In this document: in pieces, positions 51,886-61,423 of the stretch
How positions within the stretch are numbered: position 1 is the stretch's first letter
Layout: each line of letters opens with the position of its first letter
Assembly (NCBI RefSeq): GCF_014654895.1
Contig: NZ_BNBE01000002.1
Coordinates: forward strand, 434,001 to 498,000
Direction: 5' to 3'
DNA from: Streptomyces filamentosus
GTDB taxonomy: Bacteria; Actinomycetota; Actinomycetes; Streptomycetales; Streptomycetaceae
DNA length: 64,000 bases
The notes under the pieces: model-generated
The model's input: the letters and a program-made list of their open reading frames with translations, nothing else
Database searches by the model: none
What the model was told of the DNA's origin: nothing
Program-made: the position numbers and the translations under genes

Positions 51886-54822
51886 ATGTACCCGAACCTG
51901 CTCCTCCCCCTGCTCGTCGCACTGGCGCTCGCCCTCGCCGCCCTCGTCCTGATCGCCGTCCGGCAACCGGTGTCCCGCAGGCTGGCCTTCCGGCAGGTGG
52001 CCCGGCGACGCACCGAGGCCGCGCTGGTGATCGGCGGATCGATGCTCGGCACGGCCATCGTGATCGGGGCGCTGGTCGTCGGCGACACCCTCGACTTCTC
52101 CGTGCGGCAGGAGGCGTACCGGACCCTGGGCCCGGTGGACGAGCGCGTCGTCGCCCCGCCCGGCCCGGCCGGAGACGCCGTCGCGGAGCGGCTGGCGACC
52201 CTGGCCGGCGACCCGGATGTCGACGGAGTGCTGACCGTCCGGGCCGCGCAGGCGTCCGCCCTCGGCTCCACCGCGGGCCACCCGGTCGCCGAACCGCGCG
52301 TCCTCGCCTGGCAGGTGGACTTCGCCGACGCCTCCCGCTTCGGCGCACCGGGCGGCGACCCGGGTCTCGACGGGCCGAACCCCGAGCCGGGACAGGTCGT
52401 GGTCAACGAACCGCTGGCCCGGTCCCTGGACGTACGCCCCGGAGACTCGATCACCCTGTACCTGTTCGGGACGCCCGGCACCTACCGGGTCGAACGCGTG
52501 CTGCCGGAGCAGGGCCTCGCCGGGACAGGTCTCGGAGGGCGCCTGAACCGCAACGCGTTCCTGGCTCCGGGGACCCTGGACGCCGCCGCGCGCGCGGCGG
52601 GCACGGAAGCCCGCTCGGTCACCTTCGTCTCGAACCGGGGCGGCGTCGAAGGCGGAAACGCCCTGACCCCTCAGGTCACCGCCGACATCCATGACGCCTT
52701 GGGCCCCCTGGCCGGACAGGCGGCGATCGACACCCCGAAGCAGACGGTACTGCGGGACGCGAAACAGGCCGGGGACTCGCTCGGCGCACTGTTCCTGATG
52801 ATCGGCAGCTTCAGCATCATCGCGGGCGCCCTGCTCCTGGTGAACATCTTCGTGATGCTCGGCGAGGAGCGGAAGGCCCAGATGGGCATGGTGCGGGCGA
52901 TCGGCATGAAACGCTCGCGGCTGGTAGGGTCCTCCACCCTCGAAGGGGCCGCCTACGCCCTGATGTCCGCGCTGCCGGGCGTCGGCGTCGGGATCGCCGT
53001 CGGCTGGGGCGTCGCCGTGGTGGCCGCGGAGATCTTCCAGGGTTGGTCGGTCGGCGGCAGCAGCATCCGTATCACCTTCGACGTCACGCCCACGAGCGTC
53101 CTCAACGGGCTCGCCATGGGACTGCTCATCGCCTTCGCCGCGATCCTGGCGACCAGCGTCCGCATCAGCAGGTTCAACATCATCTCCGCCATCCGCGACC
53201 TCCCCTCCTCACCCGGCCGGGGACCGCGCCGCCGACGGGTGGCGGTCGCGACCTCCCTGGCCGTCCTGTGCGCGGTCGCGGCCGTCCCGGCGGTGGCGCG
53301 CAGCCGGCCGGAGGCGACCTACCTCCTGCCGGCGCTCGCCCTCACCCTCGCCGCCCCGGCCCTGCTGCTCGTCCTGCCGCGACACGCCGTCACCACCCTC
53401 GTCGCGGGCGCGGTTCTCGCCTGGACCCTCCTGGCTCCCGTGGTGCGCCCCCGGATCTTCGACACGCCGTCGATGTCCGTCTACGTCATCCAGGGCGCGC
53501 TCGCGGCGTTCTCCGCGGTGATCCTCGTCAGCGACAACCAGAAGTGGGTCCTCCGCCCCGTACGGCGGCTCCTCGAGCGGCCGTCCGAGTCGGGTCTGGC
53601 CGCACGGCTCGCCGTCGCCTACCCGCTGGCGAAACGCTTCCGGACAGGCGCGACACTCGTGATGTACACCCTGATCGTGTTCGTGCTCGTCCTGCTCACG
53701 GAGATCTCCGGGATCCTGCGCGCGGGTGTCGACGGAGTCGTCGACGACGCCACGGCCGGATACTCGCTCCGGCTCGACCACAACCCCCAGGTGGCGGGCG
53801 GCGACCTGGTCGACGAGCTGCGGAACAGCCCTTCTTCGTACGGGATCTCGGCCGTCACTCCCCTGCTGAACGCCACCGGCCGGGCCACCGATCCCGGGCA
53901 CCGCGATCCCCGGCCCCTGGACGTCGCGGTCGTCGGCGTGCCGGACGGCGCGATCACGGGCATCACCTTCCGGGAACGGCTGCCCGGGCTCGCGACCGAC
54001 CCCGCGGTATGGGAGACGCTCGCCGCCGATCCCCGCTACGTCGTCCTCGACGGGTTCTTCGGCAGCACGGGCGGCCCGGCCGGCGACTACTACGACCCCG
54101 GGGACACCATCGTCGTCACCGACCCACGCACCGGACGCAGCGAACAGAAGGTCATCGCCGGTGTGCTCAGCAACGGGATGGTCTTCTACCCCGGCACCGG
54201 CGCGAGCTCCACCACGTACCCCGTGGTGATGAACGAGGGCGCGGCGCGCGAGCTCTTCGGCACACAGGCGCAGAACGCCTCCGCACTGGTGAGGACCGCT
54301 CCCGGGACCTCCGCCGACGAACTGGCGACCCGACTGCAGGGCGAGCAGCTCTCGTCCAGTCTGGTCGCCACGCCCATCGAGTCGGAGATCCGCGAGCAGT
54401 TCGACTCCAGCACGGCCTTCTTCCGCCTCATGCAGGGCTTCCTCGCCCTGGGGCTGGGAGTCGGCATCACCGGGCTCGGCGTCGTCATGGTCCGCGCGGT
54501 ACGCGAACGCAGGCGCACCATCGGCGTCCTGCGCGCCCTCGGCTTCCGGGCCCGGACCGTCCGGCGGTCCTTCCTCTGGGAGAGCGCCTTCGTCGCGGTC
54601 GAGGGAATCGCCCTCGGCTGCCTGCTGGGCGTGCTGACGACATGGCTCATGTACCGGAACAGCGCCGCGTTCGAGGGCCTCGCAGGAGGCTTCCCCGTCG
54701 AGTGGGCCGGCATCGGCGCACTGAGCGCGGCCACCTTCGCCGCATCGCTCCTGGCCACGCTGGGCCCGGCCCGCCGAGCAGCCGCCATCCGCCCGGCCCG
54801 CGCGGTCCGCGTGACGGACTGA
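51886..54822 (+). CDS. FtsX/MacB-type ABC transporter permease
   Basis: 978-residue permease with two FtsX units, as usual for large actinobacterial exporters. N-terminal anchor, a large extracytoplasmic domain (about 60-290), three helices around FLMIGSFSIIAGALLLVNIF, a second extracytoplasmic domain (about 610-860) and three C-terminal helices (MQGFLALGLGVGITGLGVVM onward). The closing GPARRAAAIRPARAV is the classic end. It forms an operon with the ATPase. Substrate unknown; lipoprotein, peptide or envelope stress roles are known in the family. Confidence 0.9.
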   Translation: MYPNLLLPLLVALALALAALVLIAVRQPVSRRLAFRQVARRRTEAALVIGGSMLGTAIVIGALVVGDTLDFSVRQEAYRTLGPVDERVVAPPGPAGDAVAERLATLAGDPDVDGVLTVRAAQASALGSTAGHPVAEPRVLAWQVDFADASRFGAPGGDPGLDGPNPEPGQVVVNEPLARSLDVRPGDSITLYLFGTPGTYRVERVLPEQGLAGTGLGGRLNRNAFLAPGTLDAAARAAGTEARSVTFVSNRGGVEGGNALTPQVTADIHDALGPLAGQAAIDTPKQTVLRDAKQAGDSLGALFLMIGSFSIIAGALLLVNIFVMLGEERKAQMGMVRAIGMKRSRLVGSSTLEGAAYALMSALPGVGVGIAVGWGVAVVAAEIFQGWSVGGSSIRITFDVTPTSVLNGLAMGLLIAFAAILATSVRISRFNIISAIRDLPSSPGRGPRRRRVAVATSLAVLCAVAAVPAVARSRPEATYLLPALALTLAAPALLLVLPRHAVTTLVAGAVLAWTLLAPVVRPRIFDTPSMSVYVIQGALAAFSAVILVSDNQKWVLRPVRRLLERPSESGLAARLAVAYPLAKRFRTGATLVMYTLIVFVLVLLTEISGILRAGVDGVVDDATAGYSLRLDHNPQVAGGDLVDELRNSPSSYGISAVTPLLNATGRATDPGHRDPRPLDVAVVGVPDGAITGITFRERLPGLATDPAVWETLAADPRYVVLDGFFGSTGGPAGDYYDPGDTIVVTDPRTGRSEQKVIAGVLSNGMVFYPGTGASSTTYPVVMNEGAARELFGTQAQNASALVRTAPGTSADELATRLQGEQLSSSLVATPIESEIREQFDSSTAFFRLMQGFLALGLGVGITGLGVVMVRAVRERRRTIGVLRALGFRARTVRRSFLWESAFVAVEGIALGCLLGVLTTWLMYRNSAAFEGLAGGFPVEWAGIGALSAATFAASLLATLGPARRAAAIRPARAVRVTD

Positions 54823-54908
54823 CCCGACGGACGGCCGGGCGGAGCCGGAACCTCCGGACGATCCCCGCTTCGCTCTGCCGGACCGCGACGCCGATCGGCC
54901 GCCCCGCA

Positions 54909-55007
54909 ATCGGGCGTCTCAGCTGGTCGGACAGCCTGCGCTTCCCGTACCACCAGCAGACCAAGAACGTTCCTTGCAACTGCTCCCCGAAGGGGATCGG
55001 GTTCTTC
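54909..55007 (+). other. Conserved peptide fossil B (WSxS...YHQ...SPKxxGFF)
   Basis: The plus-strand frame reads IGRLSWSDSLRFP, then YHQQTKN, then SPKGIGFFQ. It aligns without gaps with fossil A at 18817-18927 (GR, WSxS, YHQ, KN, SPK, GFF conserved). No start codon with a ribosome binding site precedes it and the frame runs on into low-complexity sequence, so it appears to be a fragment. Family not recognised. Confidence 0.5.
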
Positions 55008-55041
55008 CAGAGCGCCAGGTCGAGCTGCTGGACCGGAAATC

Positions 55042-55080
55042 CCCCGGCACCCGGTTCCGGAGCGCCACCGGGTGCCGGGG
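55042..55080. terminator. Probable bidirectional terminator
   Basis: CCCCGGCACCCGG (55042-55054) and CCGGGTGCCGGGG (55068-55080) form a perfect 13-bp stem with a 13-base loop. It sits between the convergent ABC permease and esterase genes, 19 bases from the esterase stop. Confidence 0.8.
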
Positions 55081-55098
55081 CGGTTCCGTTCCGCGCTC

Positions 55099-56103
55099 TC
55101 ACCGCCCAGCGGTGAGAGCGGCCTTGAGGAAGGCGCCGCCTTGGCGGACGGCGGCCTTGGTGGGCGGACTGTCGCGAAGGGCGTTGAGCGACGCGAAGTC
55201 GTGGACGGTTCCGAGGTAGCGGACGGCGGCCACGGCCACTCCTGCTTGCCGTAGCCGGCGCGCGTACTGTTCCGCCTCGTCCCGGACGACGTCGGCCTCG
55301 GCCGTGACGACCAGGGCGGGGGGCAGGCCCGCGAGCTCGGCGGTTGTCGCCAGCAGCGGGGAGGCCGTGGCTTCGGCGAGTTCTCGATCGTCGTCCGTGT
55401 ACTGCTGCCAGTACCAGTCCAGGGCCTTGGCGGTGAGGAGGTAGCCGGACCGGAAGTGTTTCCGCGAGGCGGTGTCGCAGTGCGGGGCGGTCGTCGGGTA
55501 GTAGAGCAGTTGTGCGCGCAGGCGAGGGCCGCCGCGTTGCTTGGCCATGAGGGTGAGCGCCGTGGCCATGGTGGCGCCCGCGCAGTCGCCGGCCACCGCC
55601 AGCCTCCGACCCTCCAGTGCGAAGTCCGGGGCGTTGTCGGTCAGCCAGGTCAATACGGCGTACAGCTCTTCGAGTGCCACCGGGTACCGGGCCTCGGGAG
55701 TGCGTGTGTACTCGGGAACCACGAACACGGCGTCGGTGGCGGTCACGAGTTCACAGATCATCCGCGTGTGGGTCTGCGCGTCACCGAGCATCCACCTGCC
55801 CCCGTGTACGTAGAGGACCCAGGGGAGGGGGCCGCTCCGCGCTGCGGGGCGGAAGGTCCAGAAGCCGACCAGTCCGGAGGGGCCGACGGGCGCAGTCCAG
55901 AACTCGGTGTCCACCGCGAAGTCGTCGAACAGGTGCCCCTGGGCTTCCAGGAGTGCTTCCCGGGCGTCGACCGGGCCGAGCTGATGCAGGTACGGCGGGT
56001 CCGCCGAGGCGTCGACCAGTTTTTGGACGACGGGGTCGAGGACCACGGCCGGGCGCTCGGGACCGGCTCCGTCGGTGACGGGCTCGTACTCCACGCGCCC
56101 CAC
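55099..56103 (-). CDS. HSL-type alpha/beta hydrolase with Cys in place of the nucleophilic Ser
   Basis: 334-residue hydrolase of the hormone-sensitive lipase group. The oxyanion-hole motif is YVHGGRWMLGD and the acid/His part is VTAEADVVRDEAE and GTVHDFASLNAL. The nucleophile elbow reads GDCAGATM, where the family has GDSAG; the codon is TGC. The partial hydrolase at 63310 has a normal GDSVGG in the same context. Either the reaction has changed or the protein is inactive. The start at 56103 opens MGRVEYEP. It lies 53 bases after the LuxR gene on the same strand. Confidence 0.82.
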   Translation of the reverse strand: MGRVEYEPVTDGAGPERPAVVLDPVVQKLVDASADPPYLHQLGPVDAREALLEAQGHLFDDFAVDTEFWTAPVGPSGLVGFWTFRPAARSGPLPWVLYVHGGRWMLGDAQTHTRMICELVTATDAVFVVPEYTRTPEARYPVALEELYAVLTWLTDNAPDFALEGRRLAVAGDCAGATMATALTLMAKQRGGPRLRAQLLYYPTTAPHCDTASRKHFRSGYLLTAKALDWYWQQYTDDDRELAEATASPLLATTAELAGLPPALVVTAEADVVRDEAEQYARRLRQAGVAVAAVRYLGTVHDFASLNALRDSPPTKAAVRQGGAFLKAALTAGR

Positions 56104-56156
56104 CTCTCATTCCTCGTAGCGATCGGAACTTCGTCCGCCGGTCTGCATGCCTTCGG

Positions 56157-58939
56157 TCACAGGACACCGAGGACGTCGCGGAGTTGGTGGCGGCTGCTGA
56201 CGCCGAGCTTCGGATACACCTGGTAGAGATGTGAGCCGATCGTGCGGGCGGACAGCTGGAGCTTCTCCCCGATCTCCTTGTTGCCCAGGCCCTGCGCCGC
56301 CAGCCGTACGATGTGCTGCTGCTGGGCGGTCAGTTCCGACAGCGGATCGGGCCGGTCGGACGGAGCGGCGACGCCGCTCGCCCGAAGCTCGGCGCGCGCC
56401 TCGTCGGCCAGGGCGGAGGCACCGAGCCCCGAGAATGCCTCCATGGCCGAGGCCAGGATCGGGCGGGCGTCCAGCGGGCGCCGGCGTCGGCGCAGCCACT
56501 GGGCGTAGTGCAGCCGGGCCTGCGCACGGGCGAGCGGCCACTGGTCGCCGGCCGGGTTGACCAGGGCCAGGCGGAAGTGGTGCTCAGCCTGCGTGGGGTC
56601 GCCGACCAGCGCGGTGGCGTGGTGCAGGAGCAGTGTCATCCGGGTCGTCGTATGCGATCCCAGCGCCTTGCGCACCGCCCTGACGACGGGCTCGATCTCC
56701 GCCTGCCGTCCGGTCCGCCGGGCGACGGCGGCGAGGTCGGCGATGGACCCGTGGGAGAGGAAGTAGTGCAGGGGAGTGCCGTCCTGGTGAAACAGCCGCC
56801 GGAAGTGGCGCAGCGCCCCGTCGTAGTCGCCCGCTGCCGCGGCGACGGTGCCTGCGGCGCGCAGCAACCGTGCGTGGGTGGCGGTGTTTTCCTCCAGGTT
56901 GACCGCCGTCCAGGCGGGGTCCGTCACGATCCCGGCGTCGGTGGAGCTGCCTCGCAGGGCTTGGAGCGTCACGCGGAGGGCTTCGATGTCGACCTCGATG
57001 TGCTTCATCTTCTGGACGGCCGCCAGGGTCGCCGCCTCGTCCAGCAGCTCGTCCGCCTCTGCCCACCGTCCGACGTCGATCAGGGCGGAGCACATGGCCG
57101 ACAGGGCGATCGCGCCCGTTCCGATGGCTCCGTACGAGCGGAGCATGGCGAACGCCCGCCGGAAAGTGTCCACGCACAGCTCGGACTCGTCGGCCCACCA
57201 GGCGACCGCGCCCAGCGTCTGCAGTCGGATCATTTCTGCAATGCCCGTCAGCGGCTCCAGCAAGCTCGGCCGCCGGGTCCGGCTCAGCAGGGCCGGGGCG
57301 TTCCTGACCGGATCCGCTTCGCAAAGGATGACGGCCCGCAGGGCGTTGACGGCTTCGTCCGCGACCAGCTCGGAATAGGGCGTACCGACAGCACTGGTCT
57401 CGATGGCGTCGAGGAGGGGAACCAGAGGGCGCCTGACCTCGGGCAGGCCTGACTGGAAGGCGACCGCGCCGATCACGGCGGTCACCGCGAGCGTCGTCCT
57501 GGCGTCCTGCGGCAGGTCTGGTTCCAGGGAGCCCATCAGGAGCTGGAACGCTTCCCGCTGATGACCGGACATGGAAAGAGCCAGACCGGCCCCGTTCGCC
57601 GCGACGCCGAGCAGGTCGCGGTCCTCGGTCAGTGCGGTGACCTTGGCGTGGAGCTCGCGTACCCAGAAGGTGTCGCCCGCGTTGTTGGCGGCTCTCAGTG
57701 CCTTGGCGTATCGGCGTGCCCGGTCCTCCGGGGCGGGACTGCACTCGGCGGATCGTTCGAGCGCCCGTGCGGCCGCGTAGAACCCGCCACGCTGTTCGAC
57801 GAGTTCGGCGGTGTCCTCCAGCGTCGCCGCCACGGATTCGTCCTGGCCGATGCAGGCCGCGGCCAGGTGCCAGGCTTGGCGCGCCGGATCGTCCTGGTGC
57901 ACGGCCGCGAGGTCGACGTGCGCCCGCTGCCGCTCGTGCGCGGGGCCCCCTGGTAGGCGCCCGCGCGCACGAGCGGGTGCCGGAAACCCACCTGGCGGCC
58001 CGCGATCGTGATCAGCCCGGCGTCCTCTGCGGGCGCCCATACGGACAGGTCCGCGTCCACTCCCGCAGCGGACATGATGGTCTGCAGGTCCTCCTGGTCC
58101 GAGGAGGCCGCCGCGTAGAGCACCATCCGCTGGGTGGTGGTCGGCAGCGCGCGCAACTGGGCGGCGAACATCTCCTGGATCCGCCGGGTCCGGGGCAGAG
58201 CGCCGTCGGCCTGGCCGAGGGGGCTGCCCGACCGCACGGCACGGCACAGTTCGATGATGGCCAGAGGATTGCCTTCAGCCTGGTCCAGAACCTCCCTCCG
58301 GGCCCTGCCGGTGGGGGAATCGGGCTGGGCGTCCAGCAGGCGGGCCGCGGCCTGGACCGTCAGCGGTCCCAGTGTGAGGAGGGGCAGGTGTGCGACGGCG
58401 GGGTCCGGAGGCGTCAGTCCCCTGGCTGCGAGGAGCACCGTCACCGGCTCGTCCGCGAAACGGCGGAGCACGAAGCCCAGGACGTCGAGGGAGTCCCGGT
58501 CGAAGAGCTGGACGTCATCGCCGAGCATCACGACGGGTCGACGGCGCGAGGCCTCGACCAGCAGCGTGAGGACGGCGACGCGCAGCAGCATCGGCTCTGC
58601 GGGCCTGGTGATCGGGGCGAGGCCGAACGCGGTCTCCAGAACCTCCCGCAGGTGGCCGGGGAGATCGGCGGCACCCGGAACGAGTGGAAGCAGCAACTGG
58701 TGGAGGGCCGCGAACGACTGCTCCGACTCACCGTCGAAACCTTGAGCCCTCAGTACGTGCGCTCCGGTCACCCGCGCGTGCTCGGCAGCGACCTCCAGCA
58801 ATGACGTCTTGCCGCTCCCCGCCTCGCCCGTGACGAGCAGGGCCCGCGAGGTGCCGCGACCCTGCTCGATCGCGTCCAGGATCCGGCCGACCTCCGATTC
58901 ACGGCCCGCGAGCCCGTCTCCGGGCCCCTGCCGGCTCAT
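56157..58939 (-). pseudogene. LAL/LuxR-family ATPase regulator split by a frameshift
   Basis: The N-terminal frame (ATG 58939, down to about 57950) encodes LAGRESEVGRIL, Walker A VTGEAGSGKTSLL, a Walker B-like VVMLGDDVQLFD, and ends RHPLVRAGAYQGAP. The continuation HERQRAHVDLAAVHQDDPAR lies in another frame and runs through TPR-like helices to a C-terminal LuxR helix-turn-helix (LTAQQQHIVRLAAQGLGNKE, ARTIGSHLYQVYPKLGV). One base extra at the G/C run 57942-57950 explains the break. Corrected, the protein would be about 927 residues, normal for LAL regulators. It could be a sequencing error or a phase-variable tract. Confidence 0.8.
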
Positions 58940-59508
58940 GGTGCTCTGCCTAGTGCCCACGGTGTGCCCCGGTCGACGGCAGTCGGGAAACGGGCACGCG
59001 GGTAGGCCCTATCAGCTCGTTCATGGTGTGGATCCCTCTTCCGGCAGCGTCCGAAACGCACTGCGCTCCCGGCCCCGTCCAGAAGATAAATCATACTCAT
59101 GCCTCACCGAGGCCAGGAATGGAGGCCCTTTCCGCCGAGACCGTCACAGGGCGGAAAGGGTGCCCGATCGTCCGTACCCGCTGAGACCTTCTGCACGCGC
59201 CCGGTGCGGTGCTCCGCAGCGGTGGTCGAAGACCGACGCTTGCGCGGTGACACCCGACGCGCCTGTCATGGAGACGGGGCGGCGCCTCCGGACGAAGGCC
59301 GCTCGCCTCGGCCCGGTGTGACCGCCGCCGGGCGCGACGTACGGACCAGTCGACTGACTGATGCGCCTGCGCCGGTCCCTCGGCAGGCTGGGGCACAACC
59401 GGATCCGATCCGCAGTCCGGCCTCCGACCAGCGGAGTTCGCTCCGGCAGCGTAGGCAAACGACTCCCGCACGGATCTTCGACCGAGCGCCCGTTCCAGGA
59501 GGAAGTCC
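58940..59508. promoter_or_regulatory. Divergent promoter region between LuxR and AraC regulators
   Basis: 569 bases without a supported gene. Around 59085-59100 (GATAAATCATACTCATG) the sequence is AT-richer and a likely promoter site for the minus-strand regulator or the plus-strand gene. No palindrome of the DevR type was seen. Nothing else could be supported. Confidence 0.35.
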
Positions 59509-60504
59509 GTGCCCATTGTTCTCTCCACCGAGCCGCTGACGGCTGCCGACCGGGCGGAGCGCTGGCACGAGGTGGTCTCCGGCACCTTCATGCCGATGGA
59601 CGTGAATCTGCTGGAGAGCAAGCCGTCGCCCGGAACGATCGTCAGCAGCCGGCTCGGCACCCTGCACATCTCCCGCGTCCAGGCGGGACCACAGGTGGTG
59701 AGGCGCACCAAGCGCCACATCTCGCGCGACGACCGCCCGTCCCTGATCGTCAGCCTCCAGCAGCGGGGCACCGCGACGAAGGAGCAGGACGGGCGGGAAA
59801 CCGTCATAGGGCCGGGCGAATTCTCCATCAGTGACTCGTCCCGCCTGTTCAGGATCGGACTCGACGAAGAATTCGCGTTCACCTCGTTTCATTTCCCTCG
59901 CGAAGAACTTCACGTGCGGGACGAGGATCTGCAGGCGTTGACCGCCACCACCTTCACCGGCGAGGAGGGCAGCGCCGCGCTGGTGGCGACCTATCTTGCG
60001 CGCGTGGCGCGTGAAGCCGAGGGGTTCGACGAGGGCGTCGGCCGCCGGGCCGCCGCCACCGCACTCGATCTGATGGTGATGCTCATCGACGAGCGCCGCG
60101 GACGCGCTGCTTCCGAGGGCGCGCACGTCGCCTCCGCCTCTCTCGAGCGCGTGAAGGAACACATCCTGCGCAACCTCGGTGATCCCGGCCTGTCACCGTC
60201 CACGATCGCCGAAGCGCATTTCATGTCGGTGCGCTACCTGCACAGACTGTTCCAGCTCGAGGACCTGACCGTGGGCGGGTGGATCCGGACGCAGCGACTT
60301 GAACGGTGCCGCCGGGAACTCCTCCGGCCCAGGGCCGCGCAGGCGGGGGTGGCTGCAATCGCCCAGCGCTGGGGTTTTGTGAGTCCCAGTCATTTCAGCC
60401 GGGTCTTTCGCGCGGCCTACGGTACGACGCCCCGTGAATGGCAACTCCAGGGTCGATCCGGAGCACACCGTGGTGACGTCGACGGTACGCCGACGGAAGA
60501 GTGA
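59509..60504 (+). CDS. AraC-family transcriptional regulator
   Basis: 331 residues. N-terminal ligand-binding part of the AraC_binding_2 type (RHISRDDRPSLIVSLQQRGT, then GPGEFSISDSSRLFRI). C-terminal double helix-turn-helix from about residue 215: LSPSTIAEAHFMSVRYLHRL and IAQRWGFVSPSHFSRVFRAA. GTG 59509 follows AGGAGG. It could regulate the neighbouring minus-strand genes; the ligand is unknown. Confidence 0.88.
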   Translation: MPIVLSTEPLTAADRAERWHEVVSGTFMPMDVNLLESKPSPGTIVSSRLGTLHISRVQAGPQVVRRTKRHISRDDRPSLIVSLQQRGTATKEQDGRETVIGPGEFSISDSSRLFRIGLDEEFAFTSFHFPREELHVRDEDLQALTATTFTGEEGSAALVATYLARVAREAEGFDEGVGRRAAATALDLMVMLIDERRGRAASEGAHVASASLERVKEHILRNLGDPGLSPSTIAEAHFMSVRYLHRLFQLEDLTVGGWIRTQRLERCRRELLRPRAAQAGVAAIAQRWGFVSPSHFSRVFRAAYGTTPREWQLQGRSGAHRGDVDGTPTEE

Positions 60505-60552
60505 CGTAAGGCGGTCGCTCCCAGCGTGGGCCGATCCCGCCGTCCCGGTGTC

Positions 60553-60618
60553 GCTCCCGGCGGCGGGGCTCGTCGTCGTGGCACAGTGCCACATCACCAC
60601 GGGACCCGCCGCCGGAGC
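60553..60618. terminator. Compound inverted repeat between convergent genes
   Basis: An outer stem (GCTCCCGGCGGCGGG, 60553-60567, with CCCGCCGCCGGAGC, 60605-60618, one bulge) encloses a second palindrome GTGGCACAGTGCCAC. It lies between the AraC gene end and the minus-strand gene end, a fitting place for a bidirectional terminator. Confidence 0.6.
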
Positions 60619-60650
60619 GGAGCGCAGAGGAGGGGCGCCGACCGGCCCGG

Positions 60651-61406
60651 TCAGAGCGTCCGGCGAACACCCGCCTGGCGCTCCAGATTGCGCAGCTGGA
60701 CGGACAGGTCGCCCTCCACCGCCAGGTGGGCGGGTCCGCTGCGGCCGATGGGCAGGACCTCCTCGCTGCGCATGTCCTCCAGCATCAGGGCGAACGCCGC
60801 GTACGTCGCCACCAGCGCCACCACGAGGCCGAGGGCACCCGACGTGCGCGTCAGCCATTCGGCGCCCGTGATTCCCGCGAGGCCCGTGGCCGCCCAGCGG
60901 GGAGCGGAGACCACGAGGACCAGCCACAGCGCCCGCTTGGGCCGGGTCACGGCGATCATCAGCGTCCCGAAGCAGAGCAGCGCCAGGTTGAACACGCCGA
61001 GCACCTCGAGGCCGTCGGGAGCCTCGGTGAGCATGACGAGCGCGTACGGCAGCCAGCTGCCGGCGAACACCGCCATCAGGGTCGCCGCGATCACGTCGCG
61101 CGCTCCGAAGGCCAGGTGACTCACCAGGAGTTGGAGGACGAAGGCCGGCAGCACGGTGAAGGCGACCGCGCCGCGGGCCGTCTCGTCGAAGACGCCGAGC
61201 TGGAGGCAGCCCGTCATCACGGACGCGATGGCGATCGTGAAGAAGCCCAGCGGCATGGGCGAGGCGATGGGCCGGAGGGTGATCCGGGTCATGGACCGCA
61301 GGTCGGGCTCGAAGCGGCGACCGCCGACCGCCGGGGCGGATTCGGGACCGGGGTCGGGGCCGGGGCCGGGGCCGGGGCCGGGGTCGGGGCCGGGGTCGGT
61401 GTTCAT
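60651..61406 (-). CDS. Six-helix membrane protein, GPR1/FUN34/YaaH-like
   Basis: 251 residues. A Pro-Gly-Asp repeat (DPGPDPGPGPGPGPDPGPES) occupies residues 4-23, then about six helices beginning after RPIASPMPLGFFTIAIASVM. The PMPLGFF entry and helix pattern resemble the YaaH/SatP acetate transporter family, but the canonical NPAPLGL is changed, so the assignment is moderate. GGAGGAACC before ATG 61406 supports the start. It follows the amidohydrolase by 17 bases on the same strand. Confidence 0.6.
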   Translation of the reverse strand: MNTDPGPDPGPGPGPGPDPGPESAPAVGGRRFEPDLRSMTRITLRPIASPMPLGFFTIAIASVMTGCLQLGVFDETARGAVAFTVLPAFVLQLLVSHLAFGARDVIAATLMAVFAGSWLPYALVMLTEAPDGLEVLGVFNLALLCFGTLMIAVTRPKRALWLVLVVSAPRWAATGLAGITGAEWLTRTSGALGLVVALVATYAAFALMLEDMRSEEVLPIGRSGPAHLAVEGDLSVQLRNLERQAGVRRTL

Positions 61407-61423
61407 ACGGGTTCCTCCGGGGA

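Noticed and set aside
61340..61400. Tandem GGGGCC-type repeat as a mobile or CRISPR-like array
   Set aside because: It is the Pro-Gly-Asp coding repeat at the N-terminus of a membrane protein; units are short and there are no spacers.
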